Assembly: GCA_946496575.1 (NCBI GenBank)
Contig: CAMMHE010000015.1
Coordinates: 1-32,542 of the forward strand
Reading direction: 5' to 3'
From: an uncultured Clostridium sp.
GTDB lineage: Bacteria; Bacillota; Clostridia; TANB77; CAG-508
Length of the DNA stretch: 32,542 nucleotides
Shown here: positions 6,872 through 14,900 of the stretch, in pieces
Numbering within the stretch: the stretch's first letter is position 1
How the letters are laid out: each line of letters opens with the position of its first letter
The notes under the pieces: model-generated
What the model was told of the DNA's origin: nothing
Database searches by the model: none
The model's input: only the letters and a program-made list of their open reading frames with translations
Made by a program: the position numbers and the translations under genes

Positions 6872-6925
6872 TGACTATCTCCTTCTTTATTTTCAGTTAT
6901 TTCATAAATAATAAAACTATTGCAT

Positions 6926-6964
6926 ATTATAAAATTCGATTGCTTTTATGCAATAATTTTGATT
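6926..6964 (-). promoter_or_regulatory. Hairpin and possible internal promoter before cpsC
   Basis: Between the sugar transferase and cpsC the minus strand carries AAAATTATTGC-loop-GCAATCGAATTTT, an imperfect hairpin, and TTGCAT (6948-6953) 16 bases before TATAAT (6926-6931). It may tune cpsC-D-B expression relative to the first gene, but neither element is strong. Confidence 0.35.
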
Positions 6965-6982
6965 AATTTTTTCATTATATGT

Positions 6983-7699
6983 TTAAATTGCTCCTTCTTT
7001 TTTCATAACATTTTTTACTGTTTTACAAAGAATTTTTATATCATTTTTTAAATTATTTTCATAATAATATTCTGTATCCATCATAAGTCTTTCTTCAAAT
7101 GTAGTTTTACTTCTCCCTGCAGTTTGCCAAAGTCCAGTTATTCCTGGTTTACATTTGATTATATATGTATAATAATTTGCCATTTCTTCTTTTTCTCTTG
7201 GTAAATATGGTCTTGGACCTACTAAACTCATTTCTCCTTTTAATACATTAATTAATTGTGGGAATTCATCTATGCTTGTCTTTCTTATAAATTCTCCTAC
7301 TTTTGTAATTCTTGGATCTTGCTTTAATTTTTTATATTTTTTATATTCTATTTTTGCCTCTGGATTTTGTTCTAAATATTCTTTAAGTTTTTCGTCAGCT
7401 GCAACTACCATAGAACGAAATTTATACATTTTAAAATTCTTTCCATCTTTACCTATTCGATTTGCTACATAAAAAATAGGTCCATTATCTTTATTTATTA
7501 AATTTGCTATCCATATACATATTGACATTGGGACTAAAACTATGATACCACATGTCCCTCCAATTATATCTATCATTCTTTTTATTTTTTCTTCTATTTT
7601 CTCTATTATTTTATTTCTTGAGTATTTGTTTTCCTTTACAATAAGTTCTTCTTTATTATTGATTTGTAGTGCCCCTATATTTCCAAAATCTAAATCCAA
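6983..7699 (-). CDS. Polyprenyl-phosphate phosphoglycosyl transferase (initiating sugar transferase)
   Basis: A 238-residue monotopic enzyme of the bacterial sugar transferase family that moves a sugar-1-phosphate from a UDP-sugar to undecaprenyl phosphate, the first step of repeat-unit assembly. Features in order: a basic N-terminal stretch, a hydrophobic re-entrant helix (about 45-68), KMYKFRSM (90-97), the catalytic dyad region IDEFPQLINVLKGEMSLVGPRP (143-164) with adjacent Asp-Glu, and GITGLWQ near 189. It corresponds to the short catalytic form without the four-helix N-terminal domain of WbaP. Translation starts at TTG (7699) behind AGGGGGAA. The first 35 residues precede the usual domain start and have no known role. 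It is first in its own transcription unit. Sugar specificity cannot be read. Confidence 0.92.
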   Translation of the reverse strand: MDLDFGNIGALQINNKEELIVKENKYSRNKIIEKIEEKIKRMIDIIGGTCGIIVLVPMSICIWIANLINKDNGPIFYVANRIGKDGKNFKMYKFRSMVVAADEKLKEYLEQNPEAKIEYKKYKKLKQDPRITKVGEFIRKTSIDEFPQLINVLKGEMSLVGPRPYLPREKEEMANYYTYIIKCKPGITGLWQTAGRSKTTFEERLMMDTEYYYENNLKNDIKILCKTVKNVMKKEGAI

Positions 7700-7744
7700 C
7701 TTATCTTCCCCCTTTAAATAATCTTCTGTTCGTGTTTTTTACAC

Positions 7745-7773
7745 ATTATATCAATAAAAAATTGATATTTCAA
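7745..7773 (-). promoter_or_regulatory. Promoter of the sugar transferase-cpsCDB unit with internal inverted repeat
   Basis: TTGAAA (7768-7773) and TATAAT (7745-7750) are 17 bases apart on the minus strand. An 8-bp inverted repeat ATATCAAT / ATTGATAT (7748-7755, 7761-7768) fills the spacer and touches both elements, so it could be an operator. It may also be chance in such AT-rich DNA. Confidence 0.7.
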
Positions 7774-7801
7774 CATAAAAAATTAAAATTTAAAGGAATT
7801 T

Positions 7802-7993
7802 TTATCTAGAAAACAACATTATTAGAATTCCAATTATTGATATAATCCAACCCAAAATTTTTAAACCGCTTGATGCTTCATTTTGGTCTCCAAAACTAAA
7901 AATCTTATCTGTTATTATTCTGGCATCATATATTAGAATTACTCCTATTAATATTATAATTGTTGCAATAAAATTTACTATTACTTGTAGCAT
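7802..7993 (-). CDS. Small two-helix membrane protein, unknown function
   Basis: A 63-residue protein with two membrane helices (about residues 4-24 and 43-60) joined by a polar loop containing DARIITDKIFSFGDQNE. The ATG at 7993 is chosen over the one at 8002, because AAGGGG would touch the latter but lies eight bases before the former. It follows the transglycosylase gene by 16 bases and is probably cotranscribed. I know no function; similar short proteins with the FGDQNEA loop seem to occur in related Clostridia, but this is memory, not a search. A role at the envelope is a guess from its neighbour. Confidence 0.7.
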   Translation of the reverse strand: MLQVIVNFIATIIILIGVILIYDARIITDKIFSFGDQNEASSGLKILGWIISIIGILIMLFSR

Positions 7994-8009
7994 TTTTAAC
8001 ATCCCCTTA

Positions 8010-8594
8010 TTATTGGCTATATAATTCTTTATATATTTTATAATCTCTTAATATTTTTCTTACATAATTATTTGTTTCTTTATATGGTATATTTTCTATA
8101 TTACTTCCGTCTGCCTTTAAAATTCCATTCTTTATCCATGTGTCGACATTTCCTATTCCTGCATTATATGCTGCTATTGCTAATTCTAAATTTTCATATC
8201 TTTGAATTAAAGTTGATATATATTTGGTTCCTAAACATATATTTATTTCTGGATCTAATATATCTTCTTTAGTTATTGATTTTTGTAATTTTTCTGCTGT
8301 TTCATATGCTGTACTTTCAATGATTTGCATAAGCCCAAGTGCATCTTTACTTGATATTGCTTTTTCGTTAAAATTACTTTCTGCTTTTATCATTGCATAT
8401 ACTAATTCTTCATCTATTTCATATTCTTGTGAATATTTTTCTACATACTCGCTATATTTTTGAGGATAATTTATTTTTAAGATTATGTCTTTCATAGCTA
8501 AAAACAGTATTACTATGCATATTATTAATAACACTGCAAATATTACTTTCACTTTATGTGGTTTCTTATTATAATTTTTAGCCAAATTTTTCAA
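8010..8594 (-). CDS. Membrane-anchored lytic transglycosylase (SLT/MltE-like)
   Basis: The 194-residue protein has one N-terminal membrane anchor (about 17-34) and an extracellular goose-type lysozyme fold. Catalytic E72 lies in MIKAESNFN; GLMQI (87-91) and the AYNAG motif (about 141-145) are the usual substrate-binding motifs. It cleaves the MurNAc-GlcNAc bond of peptidoglycan to a 1,6-anhydro end. Its place inside a polysaccharide locus suggests wall remodelling where the polymer is exported. The start is uncertain: TTG at 8594 lies very close to AAGGGA, and TTG at 8585 has better spacing. A dedicated promoter lies at 8614-8642. Confidence 0.88.
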   Translation of the reverse strand: MKNLAKNYNKKPHKVKVIFAVLLIICIVILFLAMKDIILKINYPQKYSEYVEKYSQEYEIDEELVYAMIKAESNFNEKAISSKDALGLMQIIESTAYETAEKLQKSITKEDILDPEINICLGTKYISTLIQRYENLELAIAAYNAGIGNVDTWIKNGILKADGSNIENIPYKETNNYVRKILRDYKIYKELYSQ

Positions 8595-8613
8595 TCCCTT
8601 CTAGTTTTTTTAC

Positions 8614-8642
8614 ATTCTACTATAACAAAACCAAAATAGCAA
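8614..8642 (-). promoter_or_regulatory. Promoter of the transglycosylase gene embedded in a hairpin arm
   Basis: TTGCTA (8637-8642) and TAGAAT (8614-8619) are 17 bases apart. The -35 lies in the 3' arm of the hairpin that follows the FrhB-like gene. The same arrangement, nearly base for base (TTGCTATTTT, later TATAGTARAATGTA), appears at 19112-19140. Confidence 0.6.
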
Positions 8643-8660
8643 TATTAAAATTACCTATTT
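8633..8660 (-). terminator. Weak hairpin after the FrhB-like gene
   Basis: On the minus strand AAAATAGGTAAT and ATATTGCTATTTT pair with one bulged G, followed by a GGTTTTGTT tract. It may end the long polysaccharide unit, leakily. Confidence 0.4.
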
Positions 8661-9805
8661 TAGAATCTTTCTTTTATTTTTCTTAATATTTTCCTTATCA
8701 TACTAGGTTTTTTAATATATTTTTTTACCAGATCATCAAAATGAACTTTCTCGAGTTCAGCAAAAAATTTATCTCTATTTTTATTTGGTGGATTGTGTTG
8801 TAGTATTGATGGATTTCCTATTATAGCTTTTTGCAAATTACATTGTTGAATAAATATGTTATCATCTTTTTGTAGTAATTTTTCTCCTTTTTCTGTATGT
8901 ACCAAAATAAGAGATGTTCCTTTATTTTCTTTATTTAATTCTGGATAATAATTATCTACTCCCCAAAAATCTCCTAATGTAAAATCTACATATCTTGGTA
9001 ATTTTGCAAATTTACATGTAGAGCATGATTTTCTTAAATCTATATCTCCGATAAAAGCCTTCATATAAGAATTTTCTGCAGCTTTTTCAATATAGTTACT
9101 ATTATCATTAAATCTTGCAGAAAAGCTATATTCTTGCCATCCCGTACATTTATCTCTAAAATTTATACTTTTCAATTTTTTAGAATCTAATTCCTCTAAC
9201 TCGGATTTGTATTTATTATATGCTTTTGGAGATGGAACTCCATGACAAACTATATCACATAAATATAAATTTTCATATTCCTTTCCTAAAAATGAACTTA
9301 AACCTGCTACTTGACATGGCGTTCCTGAAAATAACACAAGTCTATTATTATCTAAATGCCATTTTACTTTTTTAAAATTTTCTTTCATATCGCTTTGTAC
9401 ATATTTAGACCCATTTACTTTTTTTAAATCCTCAACATTATCTATTATATCATGAATAACATTAAGGTCTTTATCATATATTGCTCCACATACTACTCCA
9501 TTATTATTAATTATATTTTTTGCAATACTAGTAAATATCCCCCCAGATGTAGAAATTTTTCTTATTTCTTCGTCTTTGTTCCATCCACCATATGCTATGC
9601 TTTCATTGAATATTTTTTTATTTTTATACTCATTATTATATGGACATACTTTTTCACAAAGTCCACAATTTATACATTTTTCCAAGTCTATTATTGGATA
9701 TTTAAATCCTTCTTCATCTTCTACCATTTTTATAGCTTCTTTTGGACATTTACTTGCACACGCTGTACATCCACAGCATTTTGTTTTGTCAGTTATTTTT
9801 ATCAT
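8660..9805 (-). CDS. Iron-sulfur FrhB-like protein (F420 hydrogenase/dehydrogenase beta-subunit family)
   Basis: A 381-residue protein starting with two 4Fe-4S ferredoxin motifs: C10-x2-C13-x2-C16-x3-C20-P and C44-x2-C47-x2-C50-x3-C54-P. The FrhB N- and C-terminal domains follow, recognisable by STSGGIFTSIA, FSGTPCQVAGL and the C-terminal SCSTCKFAKLPRYVDFTLGDFWG segment. FrhB homologues in methanogens move electrons between F420, flavin and Fe-S clusters. Versions such as this one occur in many Firmicute and Bacteroidete polysaccharide loci next to pyruvyl transferases, where the substrate is unknown; a redox change of a sugar is the usual guess. The ATG at 9805 is preferred because AAAGGAG precedes it; the frame extends to 9835 without a signal. 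Last gene of the ten-gene unit. Confidence 0.88.
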   Translation of the reverse strand: MIKITDKTKCCGCTACASKCPKEAIKMVEDEEGFKYPIIDLEKCINCGLCEKVCPYNNEYKNKKIFNESIAYGGWNKDEEIRKISTSGGIFTSIAKNIINNNGVVCGAIYDKDLNVIHDIIDNVEDLKKVNGSKYVQSDMKENFKKVKWHLDNNRLVLFSGTPCQVAGLSSFLGKEYENLYLCDIVCHGVPSPKAYNKYKSELEELDSKKLKSINFRDKCTGWQEYSFSARFNDNSNYIEKAAENSYMKAFIGDIDLRKSCSTCKFAKLPRYVDFTLGDFWGVDNYYPELNKENKGTSLILVHTEKGEKLLQKDDNIFIQQCNLQKAIIGNPSILQHNPPNKNRDKFFAELEKVHFDDLVKKYIKKPSMIRKILRKIKERF

Positions 9806-9822
9806 AAAATATTTCTCCTTTA

Positions 9823-11022
9823 TTAAGCAGTCCATCCATATTCTTCTGTATTTCTACCTAGAATCTTTTTTAATTTCTTTTTAGGAATTACCTTGAAAAC
9901 AAAATTTTTTATTGTATCTTTAGTTGGAATACATGCTATTACTTTTAGTATAAAAGGAATTTGATAATGTCTCTTTTTATATTCATCATATGATTCAATA
10001 TAAAAGCAATTTTTTTCTCTTACTTTTCTTAACATAAATATTAAATACTTATTTTTATTTTTTTCAAATTGCTCTATGTCAAATACTTTACTATATAGGT
10101 CTAATTTTCCTATCGAGTCTAATTCTAGCAATGTCCTTATGCACTTTTCGCATTTTCCACAATTTTTGTCTTCAAATACACATACATTTAAATAATTATA
10201 GCTTGGTACATAATTAACAATCTCTTTTATTTTTCCAATTCTATTGGTTTCCATTCCTGTAGAATAAAATGTTGTGTCTTCTGTAGATAAACATTGAACA
10301 TTTAAAATATCATAGCAAGCTGAATCATATTCTTCTATTCTAGTTTCATCAAACTCTAATCCAGAAGAATAATAATATTTTGAAAATAATTTCTGCATTA
10401 ATAACACACATGCCAAGCTCCTAAAAGTATGAGTCATCTCATGATCCATCATCAAAAATTCATTCATATTACTATCAACACTAACAAATTTCAAATTATT
10501 TTCTATTGTAAATTTTCTTGCAAATTTCATTCTAGTTTTATAAAGTTCTCTTGCTTCATCTCCTCCAAATTTTCCACTTGCTCCAGCATTAAAAAATGTT
10601 AAATGAGTAATATTAAATTCTTGTTCTTTTCTGTTAATATGTTTTGAAATTGTGTATAATGAGTCCACTCCACATGATATTCCTGTTCCTACAGCTTTTT
10701 GAGTGTTATATTTATTTGTATCTAATTTTGCTTCTATATTTATGCATCTTTTTTTAAACTTTTTACAAAGCATAGGAATCAAGTAAGTAGTTAATTGATA
10801 ATATAATTTTGATGAAATTTTATTATCAGTATATATATCTAGTTCTTTTTTTATGGCATATGGCAAAATAGTTATTAAAAATGCATCTGCTTTTTCGAAT
10901 GTTAAAAATTCTATGTATTCTTCTTCAACTTCAAACCACATATTATATGTTCTATCTTTCTCAATCAAGTCTGCACATATTCTGTTTCCCTTTATATGTA
11001 ATTTATCTATTATAATTTTCAT
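9823..11022 (-). CDS. PP-loop ATP pyrophosphatase-like protein of the polysaccharide locus
   Basis: A 399-residue protein with a PP-loop variant at residues 114-121 (GISCGVDS, compare SGGxDS) and a cysteine group CVFEDKNCGKCEKC (281-294) that could bind zinc or a cluster. The order, PP-loop then Cys-x2-Cys-x2-Cys, recalls the QueC/ATP-pyrophosphatase superfamily, which adenylates a carboxyl or carbonyl group with release of PPi before attack by a nucleophile. Substrate is unknown. No membrane helix is seen; a basic C-terminal tail (about 375-390) may touch the membrane. It lies 17 bases before the FrhB-like gene and 12 after the CapA-like gene, with AAGGAG at the start, so the three are surely cotranscribed. 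Modification of a repeat-unit sugar, for instance amidation, is inference. Confidence 0.7.
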   Translation of the reverse strand: MKIIIDKLHIKGNRICADLIEKDRTYNMWFEVEEEYIEFLTFEKADAFLITILPYAIKKELDIYTDNKISSKLYYQLTTYLIPMLCKKFKKRCINIEAKLDTNKYNTQKAVGTGISCGVDSLYTISKHINRKEQEFNITHLTFFNAGASGKFGGDEARELYKTRMKFARKFTIENNLKFVSVDSNMNEFLMMDHEMTHTFRSLACVLLMQKLFSKYYYSSGLEFDETRIEEYDSACYDILNVQCLSTEDTTFYSTGMETNRIGKIKEIVNYVPSYNYLNVCVFEDKNCGKCEKCIRTLLELDSIGKLDLYSKVFDIEQFEKNKNKYLIFMLRKVREKNCFYIESYDEYKKRHYQIPFILKVIACIPTKDTIKNFVFKVIPKKKLKKILGRNTEEYGWTA

Positions 11023-11034
11023 ACTTGATTCTCC

Positions 11035-12249
11035 TTATACTTCGTATTCTAAATTAATTTCTATTTTGTTTTCTTTTTTATTTAAAAATCTATTATAGAT
11101 AAATAAATTATCTTGTATTAATTTTTCTTTTTTGTCTTTGTCCACTTCTCTATATATCAAATCTTTTAGTGTATATATTCTTAAATAATGGTTTTCATCT
11201 TCAACAGATTTTATAATCGTAAAAGTAAATTTTTCTATCATTTTTCTTGCTTTATTGATATAGCAGTTTAAAATAATTGAATAATCAGGTAATAAATCAA
11301 AATTTAAATATGGTGTTGAAGGAGAAATAGAAAAATTTCCTAATGAATAAGCTATAAATTTGTCATTTAAATATTCTGATTTTTGGATAACATGGGCATG
11401 TGTACATATTATACAATCTATTTCTTCATTAGCTAATTCTTTTACAACTGATTTTGTGAAATCTCCTGGCTCTGCATTGAATTGACCTCCTGAATGTAAC
11501 ATAAATATTACAATATCACTTTGTTCTTTTGCTTTTTTTATATCTTCTATTGCCTTTTTCATACATTCTTGATTAAGATTCCATTCCCCTTTTCCCAATT
11601 CATCAATCACTACTGATTTTGACCTATCTATGTAAGTTTTTGTCCTATAGTTTATAAGTTTTTTAATAATTCCTTTTATATATTTTTTTGTCCAGAAAAT
11701 ATATCCATTAAGTTTTGTACTATTTTTCCAAGTTTTATCTGATTTTTGCTCTTTAATTAAGTTTACTTTATATTTGTCTTTACTGTTTAATGGATAATAA
11801 GAATAACTATAGTTTGTCCCATATGTGTATGCAATAAATGCTACTTTTACACCATTAATATCTTTTATCTTTATTTTTTGTTTTTCTTTTTTATTTAGAT
11901 AAGTTCCTACATAATCCATATTACTTTTCTTTATATTTCTCATTGTTTGATTTAATCCTATAATCCCTCTATCTAGACAGTGATTATTTGCTGTCATAAG
12001 TAAGTCGAATTTTGATTTTTCTAATGCCTCTAAAAATTTCTTTGGTGTATTAAAGCAATACAAATCGTTTGTATATCCTAATATATTTGATATTGGTGTT
12101 TCTAAATTTCCAACTACATAACTATTTTTCAGATATTTTCTTATATTTAAAAACATTTCATCAAAACCTATTTTTTTACTAGTATTTAGTTGTGGCATTT
12201 CACACATAATGTCCCCAACAAAAGATATTTTCACTAATTTATCTTTCAT
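11035..12249 (-). CDS. CapA/PgsA-type metallophosphoesterase-like protein
   Basis: A 404-residue protein of the CapA family (calcineurin-like fold) known from poly-gamma-glutamate synthesis and from other surface polymer loci. The metal-binding motifs are in order: SFVGDIMCE near the start, VGNLETPI (about 46-53), TANNHCLDRG (about 85-94), MLHSGGQFN and THAHVIQK in the second half, and YSLGNFSIS after them. No N-terminal anchor is visible, so unlike classical CapA it appears cytoplasmic. The substrate is unknown; no capB/capC ligase genes for polyglutamate are present, which argues for a role on the polysaccharide. It overlaps the flippase gene by 11 bases and has AAGGAG before its ATG. Confidence 0.86.
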   Translation of the reverse strand: MKDKLVKISFVGDIMCEMPQLNTSKKIGFDEMFLNIRKYLKNSYVVGNLETPISNILGYTNDLYCFNTPKKFLEALEKSKFDLLMTANNHCLDRGIIGLNQTMRNIKKSNMDYVGTYLNKKEKQKIKIKDINGVKVAFIAYTYGTNYSYSYYPLNSKDKYKVNLIKEQKSDKTWKNSTKLNGYIFWTKKYIKGIIKKLINYRTKTYIDRSKSVVIDELGKGEWNLNQECMKKAIEDIKKAKEQSDIVIFMLHSGGQFNAEPGDFTKSVVKELANEEIDCIICTHAHVIQKSEYLNDKFIAYSLGNFSISPSTPYLNFDLLPDYSIILNCYINKARKMIEKFTFTIIKSVEDENHYLRIYTLKDLIYREVDKDKKEKLIQDNLFIYNRFLNKKENKIEINLEYEV

Positions 12250-13777
12250 AAATTCTCCTTATTTTTCCTATATAATCTTTTATTAGACCCTTTTCAAAAC
12301 CATTCATTAAAAATCTATAGCTTATAATTGCATATATTACACTGTATATACTAATACCTATTATTAAATTTAACCAATTATTTATTAAAACCTTGTTTGT
12401 TAATAATAATCCACATACAGTCAGTATTACTTGTGTTATCATAATTAAGCTTATTTGTTTAAAAAATTTTATAACATCTAATTTTATAATTTTCTGATAA
12501 TATATATTTTTTATTATTATGTTTCCTATAATTAATGAGATTCCTGTTCCTAATGCTGCTCCTAATCCTCCAAATTTTTTTATTAAAGGTATGCTTACTA
12601 ATACATTAATAATTGCCATTATTGCAAATATTATTGTCATAAATTTATGTTTATTTTGAGCTTGAAGAATTCCTCCTGAAACATTTTGAGTCAAAGATAT
12701 AATCATTGGTATCATTAGTGCACAACAAATATAATAAGATTGAATATATTCATTTCCTACCCAAAGTATTATAAACTGTTTTCCAAAAATAATAAATCCA
12801 CTTAATATCAGTCCAACAACAAATAATTGCACTCTTCCTGTTTTTATTAATACATTTGTCATATTTTCTTGTAGGTTTTCTTTTTCTTCAGACAATTTAC
12901 TAATTTTAGGTAACATCACTCCACTTATCGCTGTAGATGTAGATATATATATATTATTCAATTGCGCAGCAACAGCATATATTGATACTTGTATAGTACC
13001 TGCTAATTTTCCAAGTAAAAAATTGTCTAAACTCCAATTTACTTTATCAATTATTTCTTGTAATGCTACCCATATAGAAAATCCAAAAATTGTTGATAAA
13101 AGTGCTTTATCCCAATTTCGTAAATCAAAATGAAGTTTAAGTTTTGACTTACAAAATACTATATTTATGATTATTACAAGAATATTAATTATTGTAGTAA
13201 TTAATACTAAAGCTATTGATTTAAATCCTAAAAAGAGTAAAGGAATTATAATTAATGGCTTTAATACTATTGATACTATATTTAATACTTTTGAAAATAT
13301 AAATTTTTCATGTGCTACTATCATATTGCTGAATACACTTCCTGGAAATGTAATCCCTATATTAATTGCAAGTATCCCCAATAATGTTTTTGCAGTATTT
13401 ATTTCTTTGATTGTTGCACTACTATTAAGTAATTTATCAGCATTAATATATAAAATAATTCCTATTGCCGTAGCCACTGCTCCAATTATTAAATATATTA
13501 TTAAAAACATACTATATAATTGATTTTCTTTTTTATAATCTTTATTTTTTAAAGCTTTGGATACAAATATAATTATTGTATTTCCTAAACCACAATCTAA
13601 TATTGTTAAATATGACATGACTGAATTTACTAATGAATAAAGTCCATATTCAGATTGTCCAAGTTTAGATGTCAATATAGGAGTATATATAACACCAATA
13701 ATCATATTAATAGCTATTATTATGTAAGAAAGAATTGCTCCTATTTTTATTTCACTTTTTTCTTTAATATTTTCCAC
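12239..13777 (-). CDS. wzx: Wzx-type lipid-linked oligosaccharide flippase
   Basis: A 512-residue polytopic membrane protein of the MOP superfamily with about 12-14 predicted helices. The N-terminal part has the family-typical IIGVIYTPILTSKLG and YGLYSLVNS stretches, and a polar loop before SGVMLPKISKLS is also typical. It moves undecaprenyl-PP-linked repeat units from the inner to the outer leaflet for Wzy polymerisation. The start is GTG at 13777 with GGAG 11 bases upstream; the ATG two bases farther is out of frame. It sits between the pyruvyl transferase and CapA-like genes, overlapping the latter. Family is certain; the transported unit is not known. Confidence 0.92.
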   Translation of the reverse strand: MENIKEKSEIKIGAILSYIIIAINMIIGVIYTPILTSKLGQSEYGLYSLVNSVMSYLTILDCGLGNTIIIFVSKALKNKDYKKENQLYSMFLIIYLIIGAVATAIGIILYINADKLLNSSATIKEINTAKTLLGILAINIGITFPGSVFSNMIVAHEKFIFSKVLNIVSIVLKPLIIIPLLFLGFKSIALVLITTIINILVIIINIVFCKSKLKLHFDLRNWDKALLSTIFGFSIWVALQEIIDKVNWSLDNFLLGKLAGTIQVSIYAVAAQLNNIYISTSTAISGVMLPKISKLSEEKENLQENMTNVLIKTGRVQLFVVGLILSGFIIFGKQFIILWVGNEYIQSYYICCALMIPMIISLTQNVSGGILQAQNKHKFMTIIFAIMAIINVLVSIPLIKKFGGLGAALGTGISLIIGNIIIKNIYYQKIIKLDVIKFFKQISLIMITQVILTVCGLLLTNKVLINNWLNLIIGISIYSVIYAIISYRFLMNGFEKGLIKDYIGKIRRIYER

Positions 13778-13784
13778 ATCAAAA

Positions 13785-14876
13785 TTATCTCCTATTATCT
13801 ATTTGCAAATATTTCTTTAAAAAATCATTTGCCTTTTTTCTTTCTTGTTCTAGTATTATATATGCTTCATTATAATCATGTTGTAAGTTTTCATTTGTAA
13901 TTTTCTTTGTAAATATTCTATTTTTTAATTTAAATTTACTTAATAAAGTTTCTATTCTAGAGTTCATACAAGCTGTATTTCCTTCTCTATTAAATACTAT
14001 AAATGGTTTATTATATAAAATAGCAAATATACTTGAGTGAAATGAATCCGTACATATCAAAAATGCATGTTTTTCTAGATATAAAAACTCACTAGGTCCT
14101 GTTTCATAAAAAGGATCACTCTTATCAAGTAAATTTATTACTTTACATCCATTTTCTTTTGCTATTCTATTGATTTCATTTTTCCTTTCTTCTGATAAGT
14201 TTCCTAAAAAGTAATTTAATATGTATTTTTCGTTTTGTAATTGTTTCGGTTTTTTAGATACTTTATCCCATTCTTCTGAATTGAGTAACATGGTAGGATC
14301 AACTAATACTTCTATATCTGTTCTTCCTGTTAATTCCTCTAATTTTTTCTTTCCTATATCTTCACGTACTGATATAGCTTTAAATTTTGATATTTCTTCT
14401 TTTATTTTTTGATCATATTTGTTTGGTATTTGGTCGATTCCAAAACTTGCTGAAAATGAAATTCTTTTTTTAGGTGATACAAATGATAGTAAATCTACAT
14501 ATGTTAACCTATTAAAATTTGGATTCCATACTTGGTCACTTCCAACAATAAAAAAATCATATTCTCTTTCGATTTTTTCTTTAAACATTAAATTAAGACA
14601 TTTTTTGCTATAATTAATATTTTTATTGAATTCTTTAAAAAATTTATATCTTTTATAAAATCTATTCTTAAGTTTTATTTTTTGGTTTTCAGTTATAACT
14701 TTCAATAATCTTAATATATACATGTACTTTTTTTCTTCAAATTTGTTTGTTGTCCCATTATTTAAAATAGTTATAGATTCATGTCCTTTTTTATTAAGAA
14801 TTTCCTGTACAGCGTAATTCTGTAATCTATTTCCATAATTATTATTATCATTTATTGTTATAATTCCGATTTTCAA
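13785..14876 (-). CDS. Polysaccharide pyruvyl transferase (CsaB/WcaK family)
   Basis: A 363-residue enzyme of the pyruvyl transferase family, which adds pyruvate from phosphoenolpyruvate as a ketal to a sugar of a surface polymer. Markers: an N-terminal KIGIIT strand and NNNYGNRLQNYA; FIVGSDQVWNP (about 110-120); a glycine-poor middle with ISVREDIGKKKLEEL and VLVDPTMLL; and ICTDSFHSSIFAILYNKPFI, with its conserved TDSFH. The TTG at 14876 is chosen because AGAGGGTGG overlaps the GTG at 14888 and is well spaced for the TTG, and because family members begin MKIGI. The pyruvate ketal would give the polymer negative charge. Pairing with an FrhB-like gene in one locus is common in gut bacteria. Confidence 0.88.
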   Translation of the reverse strand: MKIGIITINDNNNYGNRLQNYAVQEILNKKGHESITILNNGTTNKFEEKKYMYILRLLKVITENQKIKLKNRFYKRYKFFKEFNKNINYSKKCLNLMFKEKIEREYDFFIVGSDQVWNPNFNRLTYVDLLSFVSPKKRISFSASFGIDQIPNKYDQKIKEEISKFKAISVREDIGKKKLEELTGRTDIEVLVDPTMLLNSEEWDKVSKKPKQLQNEKYILNYFLGNLSEERKNEINRIAKENGCKVINLLDKSDPFYETGPSEFLYLEKHAFLICTDSFHSSIFAILYNKPFIVFNREGNTACMNSRIETLLSKFKLKNRIFTKKITNENLQHDYNEAYIILEQERKKANDFLKKYLQIDNRR

Positions 14877-14900
14877 TTTTATTTCCACCCTCTTATAATA

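Noticed and set aside
11035-12249. Poly-gamma-glutamate capsule locus, based on the CapA-like gene
   Set aside because: No CapB/PgsB ligase or CapC/PgsC homologue is present; the surrounding genes are Wzx/Wzy polysaccharide genes.
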